A stretch of DNA of 64,000 bases. Origin: Paenibacillus tuaregi. Lineage in GTDB: Bacteria > Bacillota > Bacilli > Paenibacillales > Paenibacillaceae. The position numbers and the translations under genes are program-made. The notes beneath the pieces are model-generated. The model searched no databases. It had not been told where the DNA came from and worked only from the letters and a program-made list of their open reading frames with translations. Position 1 is the first letter of the stretch. Each line of letters starts with the position of its first letter. Below are positions 57,523-64,000 of this stretch, piece after piece. The DNA lies in NCBI RefSeq assembly GCF_900086655.1, contig NZ_LT575476.1, positions 5,006,640 through 5,070,639 of the forward strand, written 5' to 3'.

Positions 57523-58494
57523 CTAATGTCTCAACACAGATTCAGACTGCTCCCCCTCATTGGTACAGTAGCAGCTGAAACTGTGTTTTTTGCATACTTT
57601 TTTGATTCGGGCGGACTCACGAACGATTTCATCAATACTGGCATAGCTGCGCAGTTCATTGGTAACCACCGCGATGGAGATGCTGACGAGCGGGATCGGC
57701 TCTACTTGCCCATCCCGGTTCTCGCTCATTACATATTGTCTCTCAAGATCTTTCTCCGTGTAGAAGCTCCGGATGATCTCATCGAACTGTCCAATAATAC
57801 CCGAGCATAGCTCAGGATAATTGTAATCATTCAGGACTGCAATGAAGTCGTCGCCGCCAATATGTCCAATGAAGCTGTCCAGCCCGGTCACGGTCTCCTT
57901 TAGAATAGAGGCTGTAGCTTGGATTAGCTTGTCTCCAGCTTTGAAACCGTAAGTATCGTTATAGGCCTTGAAGTGATCCAGGTCAAAGTACAGCACACTG
58001 AACCGGGCTTGTCCCAGGCAGAGTCTTAACCGCTCATCGATGGAGAGATTCCCGGGAAGCCCGGTTAACGGGTTAAGGAATGTAGCGATGGCCGCCTGAA
58101 TTTCTGCGAAGCTGAGCAGCAAATGGCGGATGCTGACCACCCCGTAGAACTGCCCGTCCCGGGTAACGATGACATAATCATACAGCTCTTCCTCAGGCCT
58201 ATTCATGGCGAGCTTGCTGACTTCCGTGATATTCTCACTGTAATCCACGATTAGCGGACAGCTGTTCATGACAAGCTCAACCGGACGCCCCATATACAGG
58301 TTGTACCCATACAAGGTGCCAATCTGCTGATAGAACCGGGCTCTCATGACCAAGGCAGACGGGCGGCTTCCATCCTGCACAACAACCCCCTGCAGCTTAG
58401 GGCTGCTCTTGAAGATTTGATCCACCTTTTCACATTTGGTATTCACATAGACGTGTGGAATTACTTCTGCAATCTCTCCAATTTGGGTAATCAT
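57523..58494 (-). CDS. CBS-GGDEF diguanylate cyclase
   Basis: 323 residues, soluble. The N-terminal 135 residues resemble a CBS-type sensor pair (KVDQIFKSSPKLQGVVVQDGSRPSALVMRARF and VIVTRDGQFYGVVSIRHLLLSF). The C-terminal domain is GGDEF-type: PLTGLPGNLSIDERL, FSVLYFDLDHFKAYNDTYGFKAGD and the active motif GGDDF. It would make cyclic di-GMP from two GTP. No RxxD inhibitory site was seen in the right place. It is 88 bases after the EAL gene and same-stranded, so the two form a synthesis/breakdown pair. A thiol-rich tail (CKKHSFSCYC) is unusual. Confidence 0.92.
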   Translation of the reverse strand: MITQIGEIAEVIPHVYVNTKCEKVDQIFKSSPKLQGVVVQDGSRPSALVMRARFYQQIGTLYGYNLYMGRPVELVMNSCPLIVDYSENITEVSKLAMNRPEEELYDYVIVTRDGQFYGVVSIRHLLLSFAEIQAAIATFLNPLTGLPGNLSIDERLRLCLGQARFSVLYFDLDHFKAYNDTYGFKAGDKLIQATASILKETVTGLDSFIGHIGGDDFIAVLNDYNYPELCSGIIGQFDEIIRSFYTEKDLERQYVMSENRDGQVEPIPLVSISIAVVTNELRSYASIDEIVRESARIKKVCKKHSFSCYCTNEGEQSESVLRH

Positions 58495-58582
58495 TCTACA
58501 CCCCCATCGTACACTTTGGTACTCCGTTCATTCTAAATTTCACGAACACAAGATCATGAATTGGACTGCCGGTTCAAGCGCT

Positions 58583-59506
58583 TCAGTCACAAACAGTCTC
58601 ATCCCCCACAGGCAGAGCTCCTCGAGTCAGTTCCATGGTGGGTTTTCCCAATGCATATCCCTGCCCCATATGTACTCCCCGGGACCTTAGATACGATAAT
58701 TCCTCCATATGTTCAATTCCTTCGGCTATAACCCGGGTTCCTGATGTATTCGCGTATTCCAGCAGGATCGTAACGATCTGCTGCTGTACCGGGTTCTGGT
58801 GAATTCTATGTGTAAGTGACTTGTCAAGCTTCACATACTCCGGCTTCAGATAGACCAGCGTCTTCAAGCTGTTGTAGCCGGAGCCCGCATCGTCAATAGC
58901 AATTCGAAAGCCCCGTTCGCGGTAGGCGGACAGCACTTCGTCATAGGCCTCATAATCTGTGACTGCCTGCTTCTCTGTCAGCTCGAACACGATCTGGCCC
59001 GGGGATATCTTATGCTGATCCAGCAGCTCCAGCAGTTCCCCGCTGGCAAAGCTGGTCTCGCTGAGTGCCAGAGGATGCACGTTCATAAAGATTAGCGGAG
59101 CCTTGTTCCCCGGCTGCTCTGTTTGCTTTTCCCTGAAGGACTGTAGTGAGACCTCCCGGCAGCCGCGCTCGAACCGGGCGACTTGGCCGGTCTGCTGGCC
59201 CACAAAATCATAAAAGTACTCCGTTGTGGGGAACAGTTCCGACACGGGCGGCCTGTTCAATATTTCATAACCCAGGTTCTCCCCCGTCTCCAGGTCCAGA
59301 ATGGGCTGAAAAAAGGTGGATAACGCCCTGGTTCTCATAATCTGTTGAAAGGCCACAAACTTCCTGTACTCCATCATTTCCTTCTTGCGGGCATGATTAA
59401 GGTACCGGAAATAAGTGAACAGACTGCGTAAGTGCAGTCTGGAAGTGGGTTGCTTCGGCATGCTGCTCTCCTGCTTTCTACTGGTCTGAATAGATTCCAT
59501 TGGCAA
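58583..59506 (-). CDS. EAL-domain cyclic di-GMP phosphodiesterase
   Basis: 307 residues with no sensor domain: about 55 N-terminal basic residues and one EAL domain. EAL is read here as EIL (LGYEILNRPP), a permitted variant. Other metal and catalytic residues are present: FMNVHPL (Asn), FELTEKQ (Glu), IAIDDAGSGYNSL (DD), YVKLDKSL (Lys), VIAEGIE (Glu) and MGQGYALGKP (Gln). It should linearise cyclic di-GMP. Start TTG 59506 or ATG 59500. Divided enzyme pair with the downstream GGDEF protein. Confidence 0.92.
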   Translation of the reverse strand: MPMESIQTSRKQESSMPKQPTSRLHLRSLFTYFRYLNHARKKEMMEYRKFVAFQQIMRTRALSTFFQPILDLETGENLGYEILNRPPVSELFPTTEYFYDFVGQQTGQVARFERGCREVSLQSFREKQTEQPGNKAPLIFMNVHPLALSETSFASGELLELLDQHKISPGQIVFELTEKQAVTDYEAYDEVLSAYRERGFRIAIDDAGSGYNSLKTLVYLKPEYVKLDKSLTHRIHQNPVQQQIVTILLEYANTSGTRVIAEGIEHMEELSYLRSRGVHMGQGYALGKPTMELTRGALPVGDETVCD

Positions 59507-59629
59507 ATGAGTCCTTTTCTCTATTCATATAGTACAATATGACTAATTCAGGAGATGCCTGCAATTGTAAAGCTAGCATTAAAATTGCGATGGAGGTAGG
59601 GAAACCGAGTTATTCGCCGACCTATGTAA

Positions 59630-60208
59630 TTATGCCAAGCCGATTGCACCAGAAGTACTTGGGAACTTGTATCTCATGCAAATAGCCACTTCTCTGCCTA
59701 AATCCTCGTTGCTATACAACGACATATCGAGCCCTTCGATTCCAAATCCACACCGCCGATAGAAGTCTATTGCCGGGGCATTCGTGTTCTGCGTCTCCAG
59801 CACCACCGCCCTGAATCCTGATCCGCCCGCAGCATCCAGGAAAGTCCGCATCAACCCACTGCCAATGCCTCTGTGCTGATAGGGTTCAGCCACGTGAAAA
59901 GAGCTGATGAGCAGTGTATTGTTCCATGTCTGCGGCTCCCCAATTACAGCTCCAGCGAGCCGCCCGTCCATATAAGCCCCCCACGAATGTCCGAGCGTTG
60001 CAATCCGGTTATACTCCTCAAGCTCATCCGAGTCATACGGCCATTCTTTGACGTAAGGTTCCGGGAGGGGAACCCGTCTAATCTGTATGGTCATACATTC
60101 GGCCGTCCCTGATCGGATGACCTCGTACTTATGATAGGATTTATAGCCGCATGGACCAAGCAGACTCTGGTCCTCGGACGTGTATTGTGTCAACAGCTTA
60201 AATTCCAA
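59630..60208 (-). CDS. GNAT-family N-acetyltransferase
   Basis: 192-residue acetyl-CoA-dependent acetyltransferase. The core is ISSFHVAEPYQHRGIGSGLMRTFLDAAGGSGFRAVVLETQNTNAPAIDFYRRCGFGIEGLDMSLYS, which contains the QHRGIGSGL pyrophosphate loop and the NTNAPAIDFYRRCGF motif B. The first 60 residues are less conserved. TTG 60208 has GGAGGTGACG upstream. The substrate is unknown, as streptothricin-type acetylation is only suggested by rough likeness. It is the last gene of a minus-strand cluster, 31 bases after the membrane protein gene. Confidence 0.9.
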   Translation of the reverse strand: MEFKLLTQYTSEDQSLLGPCGYKSYHKYEVIRSGTAECMTIQIRRVPLPEPYVKEWPYDSDELEEYNRIATLGHSWGAYMDGRLAGAVIGEPQTWNNTLLISSFHVAEPYQHRGIGSGLMRTFLDAAGGSGFRAVVLETQNTNAPAIDFYRRCGFGIEGLDMSLYSNEDLGREVAICMRYKFPSTSGAIGLA

Positions 60209-60239
60209 AACGTCACCTCCGCAGTATATTTAGATTTAT

Positions 60240-60815
60240 CTATCCATATATCTCCCCGGTATACTCTTTGGCAAATTTAAAAAGCAGTCGAACAAACAGC
60301 ACTTCAACAACAAGGTGAAGGATGCTTGCACCAGTTACCACAAGTATCCATCCATCATCCAGATTAAGCCCAAATGGCCAAAGCAGCAGATGAGCAGAGA
60401 CGATTATAAAATAGGTGTCCCGGCGTACAGCCGTGCTGTGCCTTAAATCCCGAAGCGAAACTGCCCATGCCGCGACAATCAGCCCGTTAAAGATGCAGTA
60501 CACCAGAGCCGCATGAAGTATAGACATGAGGCCTGAGTATACCTGATGTATCAAATAAGAAGAGTCAGACACCTCAAAGCCGATGAACAAGCCTGCGGCT
60601 TGGCCTGCTACAGATCCGGATACCAGTACTACAGCCATCCACTTAGCTATCCTAAAGAAGCGATTCATCGGGTTGAGGGTGTTCAAGGCCACGAGAACCA
60701 TGGTGTAACCGATCCAGTCCGGAATCAAGTCAAAGCCTTGAATATGGAGATTGAGCAAGGGAAATACCATTCCCCAGCCCATAAGGCGAAACGCCTGATT
60801 GGCACGGTCATTCAC
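60240..60815 (-). CDS. Hypothetical polytopic membrane protein
   Basis: Unrecognised. 191 residues with about five to six hydrophobic helices (LMGWGMVFPLLNLHI, WIGYTMVLVALNTL, WMAVVLVSGSVAGQAAGLFIGF, LMSILHAALVYCIFNGLIVAAWAVSL, YFIIVSAHLLLWPFGL and ILVVTGASILHLVVEVLFVRLLF). No motif of a known transporter. GTG 60815 overlaps the upstream stop by 4 bases and GGAGGTGA precedes it, so it is coupled to that gene. Conserved Paenibacillus-type pairs of this kind are possible, but no role can be given. Confidence 0.7.
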   Translation of the reverse strand: MNDRANQAFRLMGWGMVFPLLNLHIQGFDLIPDWIGYTMVLVALNTLNPMNRFFRIAKWMAVVLVSGSVAGQAAGLFIGFEVSDSSYLIHQVYSGLMSILHAALVYCIFNGLIVAAWAVSLRDLRHSTAVRRDTYFIIVSAHLLLWPFGLNLDDGWILVVTGASILHLVVEVLFVRLLFKFAKEYTGEIYG

Positions 60816-61642
60816 GGCTTTTCACCTCCAGCCTGGACAAGCTGCCGAATCTGCTGCCCTGACAAATAAAGCCCCCTGGCTAATGACAGACTTTCTCTTA
60901 CTTTCTGGCCATCCTTCAACCGGAAGGTGAGCTGCAGCTTGGGTCTATAGTTGGCCAGCTCGATCAGCCTGTCCCTCGGGATATCCCATTGATAGGCAAA
61001 CGACAGGACTGCCCCTCTCTTAAGAGTTAAGGGCAGCTTAAGGCTGTCTATCGGCTTATCTGACTCCCGAATGTGAAGGTACGACTCCAGAACATCTCTA
61101 TATGACCAGGTGATCTGCTCGAGAGCCGCATCTTCAGTCAGATTCACCACCTCACTGCCCTTTCCATCTGTAGATCCTGAAGTTGTCAGAGATTGCAGCA
61201 GCCGTGTTTCTCTGGTATCCGGTACAATCTCTATCTCCCCAATAGGAAGCCTCACAGACTGCCCGTCATTGTAAATGACGGTGGCCTCATGAATTTGCAG
61301 TAGACGGAGACTGCCTCCCTCATCCGCATGCCACTGTGCCGAGGCTGTATTCAGAATCTGATGAGCAAACTCATGAGGACTGCCAGGTGAAATGTCAAAC
61401 CTCAACCCAGGAAGCTCATCAAGAATAACCTGTGCCACCTTCCGGGAGGCTGACTTGTTCTCCAGATAAGGAAGCTCAATCCGCTCCCCCGATTGGGTGA
61501 TGGTCATGTACGTTTTAATGAACAGCGGGCCTTTCAGCTGCATGCTCTGATAATATATGACATTCCCGACCCAGCTCGCCACAATCAGCAGCAAGGCGGC
61601 AGACAAACCGATAATATGCCTACGTTTGAACAGCTTCCTCAA
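60812..61642 (-). CDS. Hypothetical membrane-anchored extracytoplasmic protein
   Basis: Unrecognised. About 276 residues with one N-terminal helix (HIIGLSAALLLIVASWVGNVIYY) and the rest outside. It contains TYMTITQSGERIELPYLENKSASRKVAQVILDELPGLRF and a beta-rich C-terminal domain (PLTLKRGAVLSFAYQWDIPRDRLIELANYRPKLQLTFRLKDGQKVRESL). TTG 61642 is preferred because GGGGGGAG is spaced 8 bases before; the ATG at 61678 has no SD. It is coupled to the following membrane protein, so they may form a complex. Confidence 0.68.
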   Translation of the reverse strand: MRKLFKRRHIIGLSAALLLIVASWVGNVIYYQSMQLKGPLFIKTYMTITQSGERIELPYLENKSASRKVAQVILDELPGLRFDISPGSPHEFAHQILNTASAQWHADEGGSLRLLQIHEATVIYNDGQSVRLPIGEIEIVPDTRETRLLQSLTTSGSTDGKGSEVVNLTEDAALEQITWSYRDVLESYLHIRESDKPIDSLKLPLTLKRGAVLSFAYQWDIPRDRLIELANYRPKLQLTFRLKDGQKVRESLSLARGLYLSGQQIRQLVQAGGEKP

Positions 61643-61715
61643 ATCTGGCACTCCCCCCCTTCTGCCCTCTACCCCCATACAAGCCAGGAGTTGGCCACCT
61701 GAATCAGTCCCGCAA

Positions 61716-62192
61716 CTATGAAATTAGCAGCAGCATAGCGCTGCCGCTTCTCACAGCTTCCATATAGTACTCTTTGAAATCTGAATAATAAGAAAGTACA
61801 TAGTCCCTTTCACCCGGCCCCGACCAATTGTCAAAAGGATAAATCTCCAACTGATTCATCGCGTCCGGGTCATACCTTGTCATAAGATCGTCTTCTGTAA
61901 TGCTTACTAACGTTAGTGCAACCTCTTGTACCTCCTTGCTGGTCAAATACCTGATCTGGCCATACCCTAGATCTTCGCCTATTTCGGCACCCCCAAGAAT
62001 AGCGTTAAAGAGAGGAGGCTCACCCTCCCAGGCGCTGCCGTTCAGTAAGAAATGAAGGGCGTGCCAAGACTTATCCAAATCAAGCCCCGGCTCCTCCTCA
62101 TTTCGAATCACATCCTCAGGGTCCAGATCCCCCTTGAGGATTAAATCAAGAGTCTCTTCGGGTATCCGCTTTAGAATTCCGGTCATCCCCAT
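61716..62192 (-). CDS. DUF1877-family protein (YfbM-like)
   Basis: 158-residue soluble protein. DUF1877 features are KSWHALHFLLNGSAWEGEPPLFNAILGG, YLTSKEVQEVALTLVSITEDDLMTRYDPDAMNQLEIYP and YVLSYYSDFKEYYMEAV. The family, including E. coli YfbM, has no assigned activity. AAGGAG precedes ATG. It is 29 bases after the zinc-ribbon gene and in the same direction, so probably co-transcribed. Confidence 0.83.
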   Translation of the reverse strand: MGMTGILKRIPEETLDLILKGDLDPEDVIRNEEEPGLDLDKSWHALHFLLNGSAWEGEPPLFNAILGGAEIGEDLGYGQIRYLTSKEVQEVALTLVSITEDDLMTRYDPDAMNQLEIYPFDNWSGPGERDYVLSYYSDFKEYYMEAVRSGSAMLLLIS

Positions 62193-62221
62193 CCTTCCTC
62201 GCTCCTTTCCTTCTCCTTTAC

Positions 62222-62467
62222 CTAACCTCCGAACAAAATATCCATTACCGTACCGAGCTTGCCGGATTTATGTCCACGCAGCACATCCGGGTCATACACT
62301 TCCACGATTCCACAATGGGTGCAGGACACGAACAAATAATGGTTGTGCTCGATATCAAACACCTTGCTCAGCCCCGTGCCGCTCATAGCCACCTCTTTCA
62401 CCTTGCACTCTGTATGCCCACACCGCGAACATGTAAATTTGTTCATGATCATATCTTCAATTCTCAT
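62222..62467 (-). CDS. Small zinc-ribbon protein
   Basis: 81 residues with CSRCGHTECK and CTHCGIVEVYD, two CxxC pairs expected to bind one zinc. It resembles small zinc-ribbon nucleic-acid-binding proteins in Bacillales, whose role is unknown. ATG 62467 follows AGAGGGG. Start of the two-gene unit with DUF1877. The 243 bases up to the lipoprotein gene contain nothing recognised. Confidence 0.7.
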   Translation of the reverse strand: MRIEDMIMNKFTCSRCGHTECKVKEVAMSGTGLSKVFDIEHNHYLFVSCTHCGIVEVYDPDVLRGHKSGKLGTVMDILFGG

Positions 62468-62710
62468 ACTTAAACCCCTCTCTTTGTCGGCTTGCCCCAT
62501 AAGCCGCAGCGAAGCCAGTCTTATTCAACAACACATCATTTATATCTACGGACCTCGGATAGATTAGTTGCTGGTTGGTCAATGTTCACTGCAGCAGCTC
62601 AATGCCAATCGAAACCGTGACTCCCACCAAGAAAACATTCCGGTTACTCTTTAGTACCCCCTTGTTTCCTAAAATGAACCCCGCCGGTTCCCAACCATTG
62701 GAAAATCTTG

Positions 62711-63229
62711 TTATGCGGCACCCGGAACATACAGTTCTGTTCCCAGTACCTCATACGATAAGATAGCATTGACTGGCATGATGTCAGGCGCACTGTTCTG
62801 ATGCCGGCCTTCCTCGATTACAACCCGAATATCGAGTTCTTTCAGATACGTGCCTTGGCCAGTGCTTTCCTTAGACAGCTTGACTGTGTACATGCGGTGC
62901 TCCAAAGAATCAATTTCCCACTTGACCCACTCTCCATCGAACTTAAAGCCGGGTGTAATCCGCTCTGCACCTGTCTGATTACCCTCCTGGACAAGTTGGC
63001 CAAGATAGTAAACTTTCTGCCTGTCTTTAGAGAGAAGAAACTCCGCTCCATCAGCAAGACTCAGGCTAACAACAATTCCATTATTCGGTTCATTCTTGAT
63101 ATACTGCCTTACAGCTTCGTCCCGGGTGTTGAAGAGCTTTATCGACTCTCTAGCTGGCGTCTCCTCTGAGCTGCATCCCGACAAACTCGCCAGCAATACG
63201 GCTATCGCTAATAACAGAATCCTTCCCAA
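62711..63229 (-). CDS. Hypothetical lipoprotein
   Basis: 172-residue exported protein with signal peptide and lipobox LASLSGCSS (Cys19). The mature part has ARESIKLFNTRDEAVRQYIKNEPNNGIVVSLSLADGAEFLLSKDRQKVYYLGQL and is beta-rich. No family recognised. TTG 63229 follows AAGGGG. Faces outward on the membrane; function unknown. Monocistronic, between two unrelated units. Confidence 0.75.
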   Translation of the reverse strand: MGRILLLAIAVLLASLSGCSSEETPARESIKLFNTRDEAVRQYIKNEPNNGIVVSLSLADGAEFLLSKDRQKVYYLGQLVQEGNQTGAERITPGFKFDGEWVKWEIDSLEHRMYTVKLSKESTGQGTYLKELDIRVVIEEGRHQNSAPDIMPVNAILSYEVLGTELYVPGAA

Positions 63230-63274
63230 TCCTAAGCCCCTTTCTCCGTACAGATTGACTTTCCTCTTATCATA

Positions 63275-63322
63275 TAAAAAACACGGCCCGGCTGTAGATC
63301 GTTACGGATCTACAGCCGGGCC
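63275..63322 (-). terminator. Terminator of the HD phosphohydrolase gene
   Basis: GGCCCGGCTGTAGATC pairs perfectly with GATCTACAGCCGGGCC (16 bases, 6-base loop), and on the minus strand GTGTTTTTT follows. The rest of this gap up to the HD gene holds nothing recognised. Confidence 0.92.
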
Positions 63323-63496
63323 ATGCAGTGTGAAATTTGGGTATGGTTTTATTTTAGCAGGGTTAAAAAGGAATTACTGCGCTATTCTTCACATCTGCGA
63401 ACATTTGCAGAATCCGGTTATGATGGCGGATAATCTGCTGTGCACTAAGTCCGCCTCCATCCCAGGTACTGCGGACATCATGGACCCCCTTCAACA

Positions 63497-64000
63497 TCAT
63501 TGCTCTATTCCCCATTCAAGATAGAACTGCTTTAAATACAGCTCCATGAATTTATGGCGCTCAAGGGCAAGCTCCCGGCCATACGCCGTGTTCATAAGAT
63601 CTTTCAGCTTAAGCAGCTTATCATAGAAGTGGTCAATCGTAGCCCGGTCACCGCTTCGGTAGTTTTCAGGAGACAGCTCCTCATATGCGCCGGGATTATA
63701 CATAACCCTTCCCCGGGAGCCCCCGTAAGCAAAAGTTCTTGCGATCCCGATTGCCCCGATGGCATCCAGACGGTCCGCATCCTGAACGATCTGTCCCTCA
63801 AGCGTCTTCATCGGCGGATTCTGCCCGCCGTTATACGACATCGTTGAGATAATCTCAACAACCGAGTCAATGACATCCCTGTCTTCCACATGTTCACTCA
63901 ACCAACCGTGGACCTTGGCCATCCCGGCTTCCTTCGAATCGTTAAGCTTCTCATCCGCAATATCATGAAGAAGTGCGGCAAGCTCGCATATATATACATC
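63497..64000 (-). CDS. HD-domain phosphohydrolase (5' end outside window)
   Basis: HD-superfamily metal phosphohydrolase; about 168 C-terminal residues are visible. The frame stays open from the ATG at 63922 back to the window edge, so the real start is beyond it. There, LAALLHDIADEKL holds the HD pair, and later DRLDAIGAIGIARTFAYGGSRGR gives the conserved DRLDA motif. The order is as in YpgQ/YedJ-type proteins, which may act on nucleotides. A perfect 16-base hairpin terminator follows. The first histidine, expected upstream, is not in the window. Confidence 0.88.
   Translation of the reverse strand, partial: DVYICELAALLHDIADEKLNDSKEAGMAKVHGWLSEHVEDRDVIDSVVEIISTMSYNGGQNPPMKTLEGQIVQDADRLDAIGAIGIARTFAYGGSRGRVMYNPGAYEELSPENYRSGDRATIDHFYDKLLKLKDLMNTAYGRELALERHKFMELYLKQFYLEWGIEQ

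Overview
The window looks like chromosomal DNA from a spore-forming member of the Bacillales, most likely Paenibacillus. This is an inference. The sequence shows moderately GC-rich coding DNA, strong AGGAGG-type ribosome binding sites, many TTG/GTG starts, SigA-type promoters, one SigD-type promoter, intrinsic terminators after most units, a PdaA-type spore-cortex deacetylase, and an ECF sigma/Sigma_reg anti-sigma pair. No rRNA, tRNA, CRISPR, prophage or transposase gene was seen.

Layout. 1-6.6 kb (minus): DEAD-box helicase (cut by the left edge), ThuA-like protein, uroporphyrinogen-III synthase, a chemotaxis receptor with a SigD-type promoter, and a Fur/PerR-type regulator co-transcribed with an atypical winged-helix response regulator. 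6.7-20.2 kb (mostly plus): FAD/Rieske oxidoreductase; a PadR/HAAS/DUF4097 envelope module; heme mono-oxygenase; a second PadR with a perfect palindromic operator, leading an amidase and an alpha/beta hydrolase; an ABC-F ATPase behind a leader ORF and terminator; a DNA glycosylase; and a four-gene lipid-linked glycosylation operon. 20.2-33.2 kb: MMPL exporter, MarR-controlled heterodimeric ABC exporter, PdaA, amino acid permease, Rrf2 regulator, and LysR divergent from cidAB. 33.2-43.3 kb: flavodoxin-like protein, EmrA/EmrB-type efflux pair, ferritin, Rrf2-nitroreductase pair, an ANT(6)-type aminoglycoside adenylyltransferase behind an 8-codon leader, EamA transporter, and a SUFU-domain protein. 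43.4-53.2 kb (minus): one long peptide-use operon (P1 peptidase, CocE hydrolase, HAD, OppABCDF, phosphoesterase) with an attenuator-like leader. 53.5-64 kb: a SagB-like nitroreductase-fold protein with its own attenuator, a cell-wall amidase, ECF sigma/anti-sigma, adjacent GGDEF and EAL genes, and small or hypothetical genes ending in an HD phosphohydrolase cut by the right edge.

Themes. Many units concern drug or envelope stress, and several carry visible cis-regulation: perfect operators, leader ORFs and terminators inside 5' UTRs. The least explained signal is a dispersed structured repeat. Two full copies, one probable variant and one truncated copy share the tail CAAAGGCG plus a mini-hairpin, but have unrelated, internally complementary arms.
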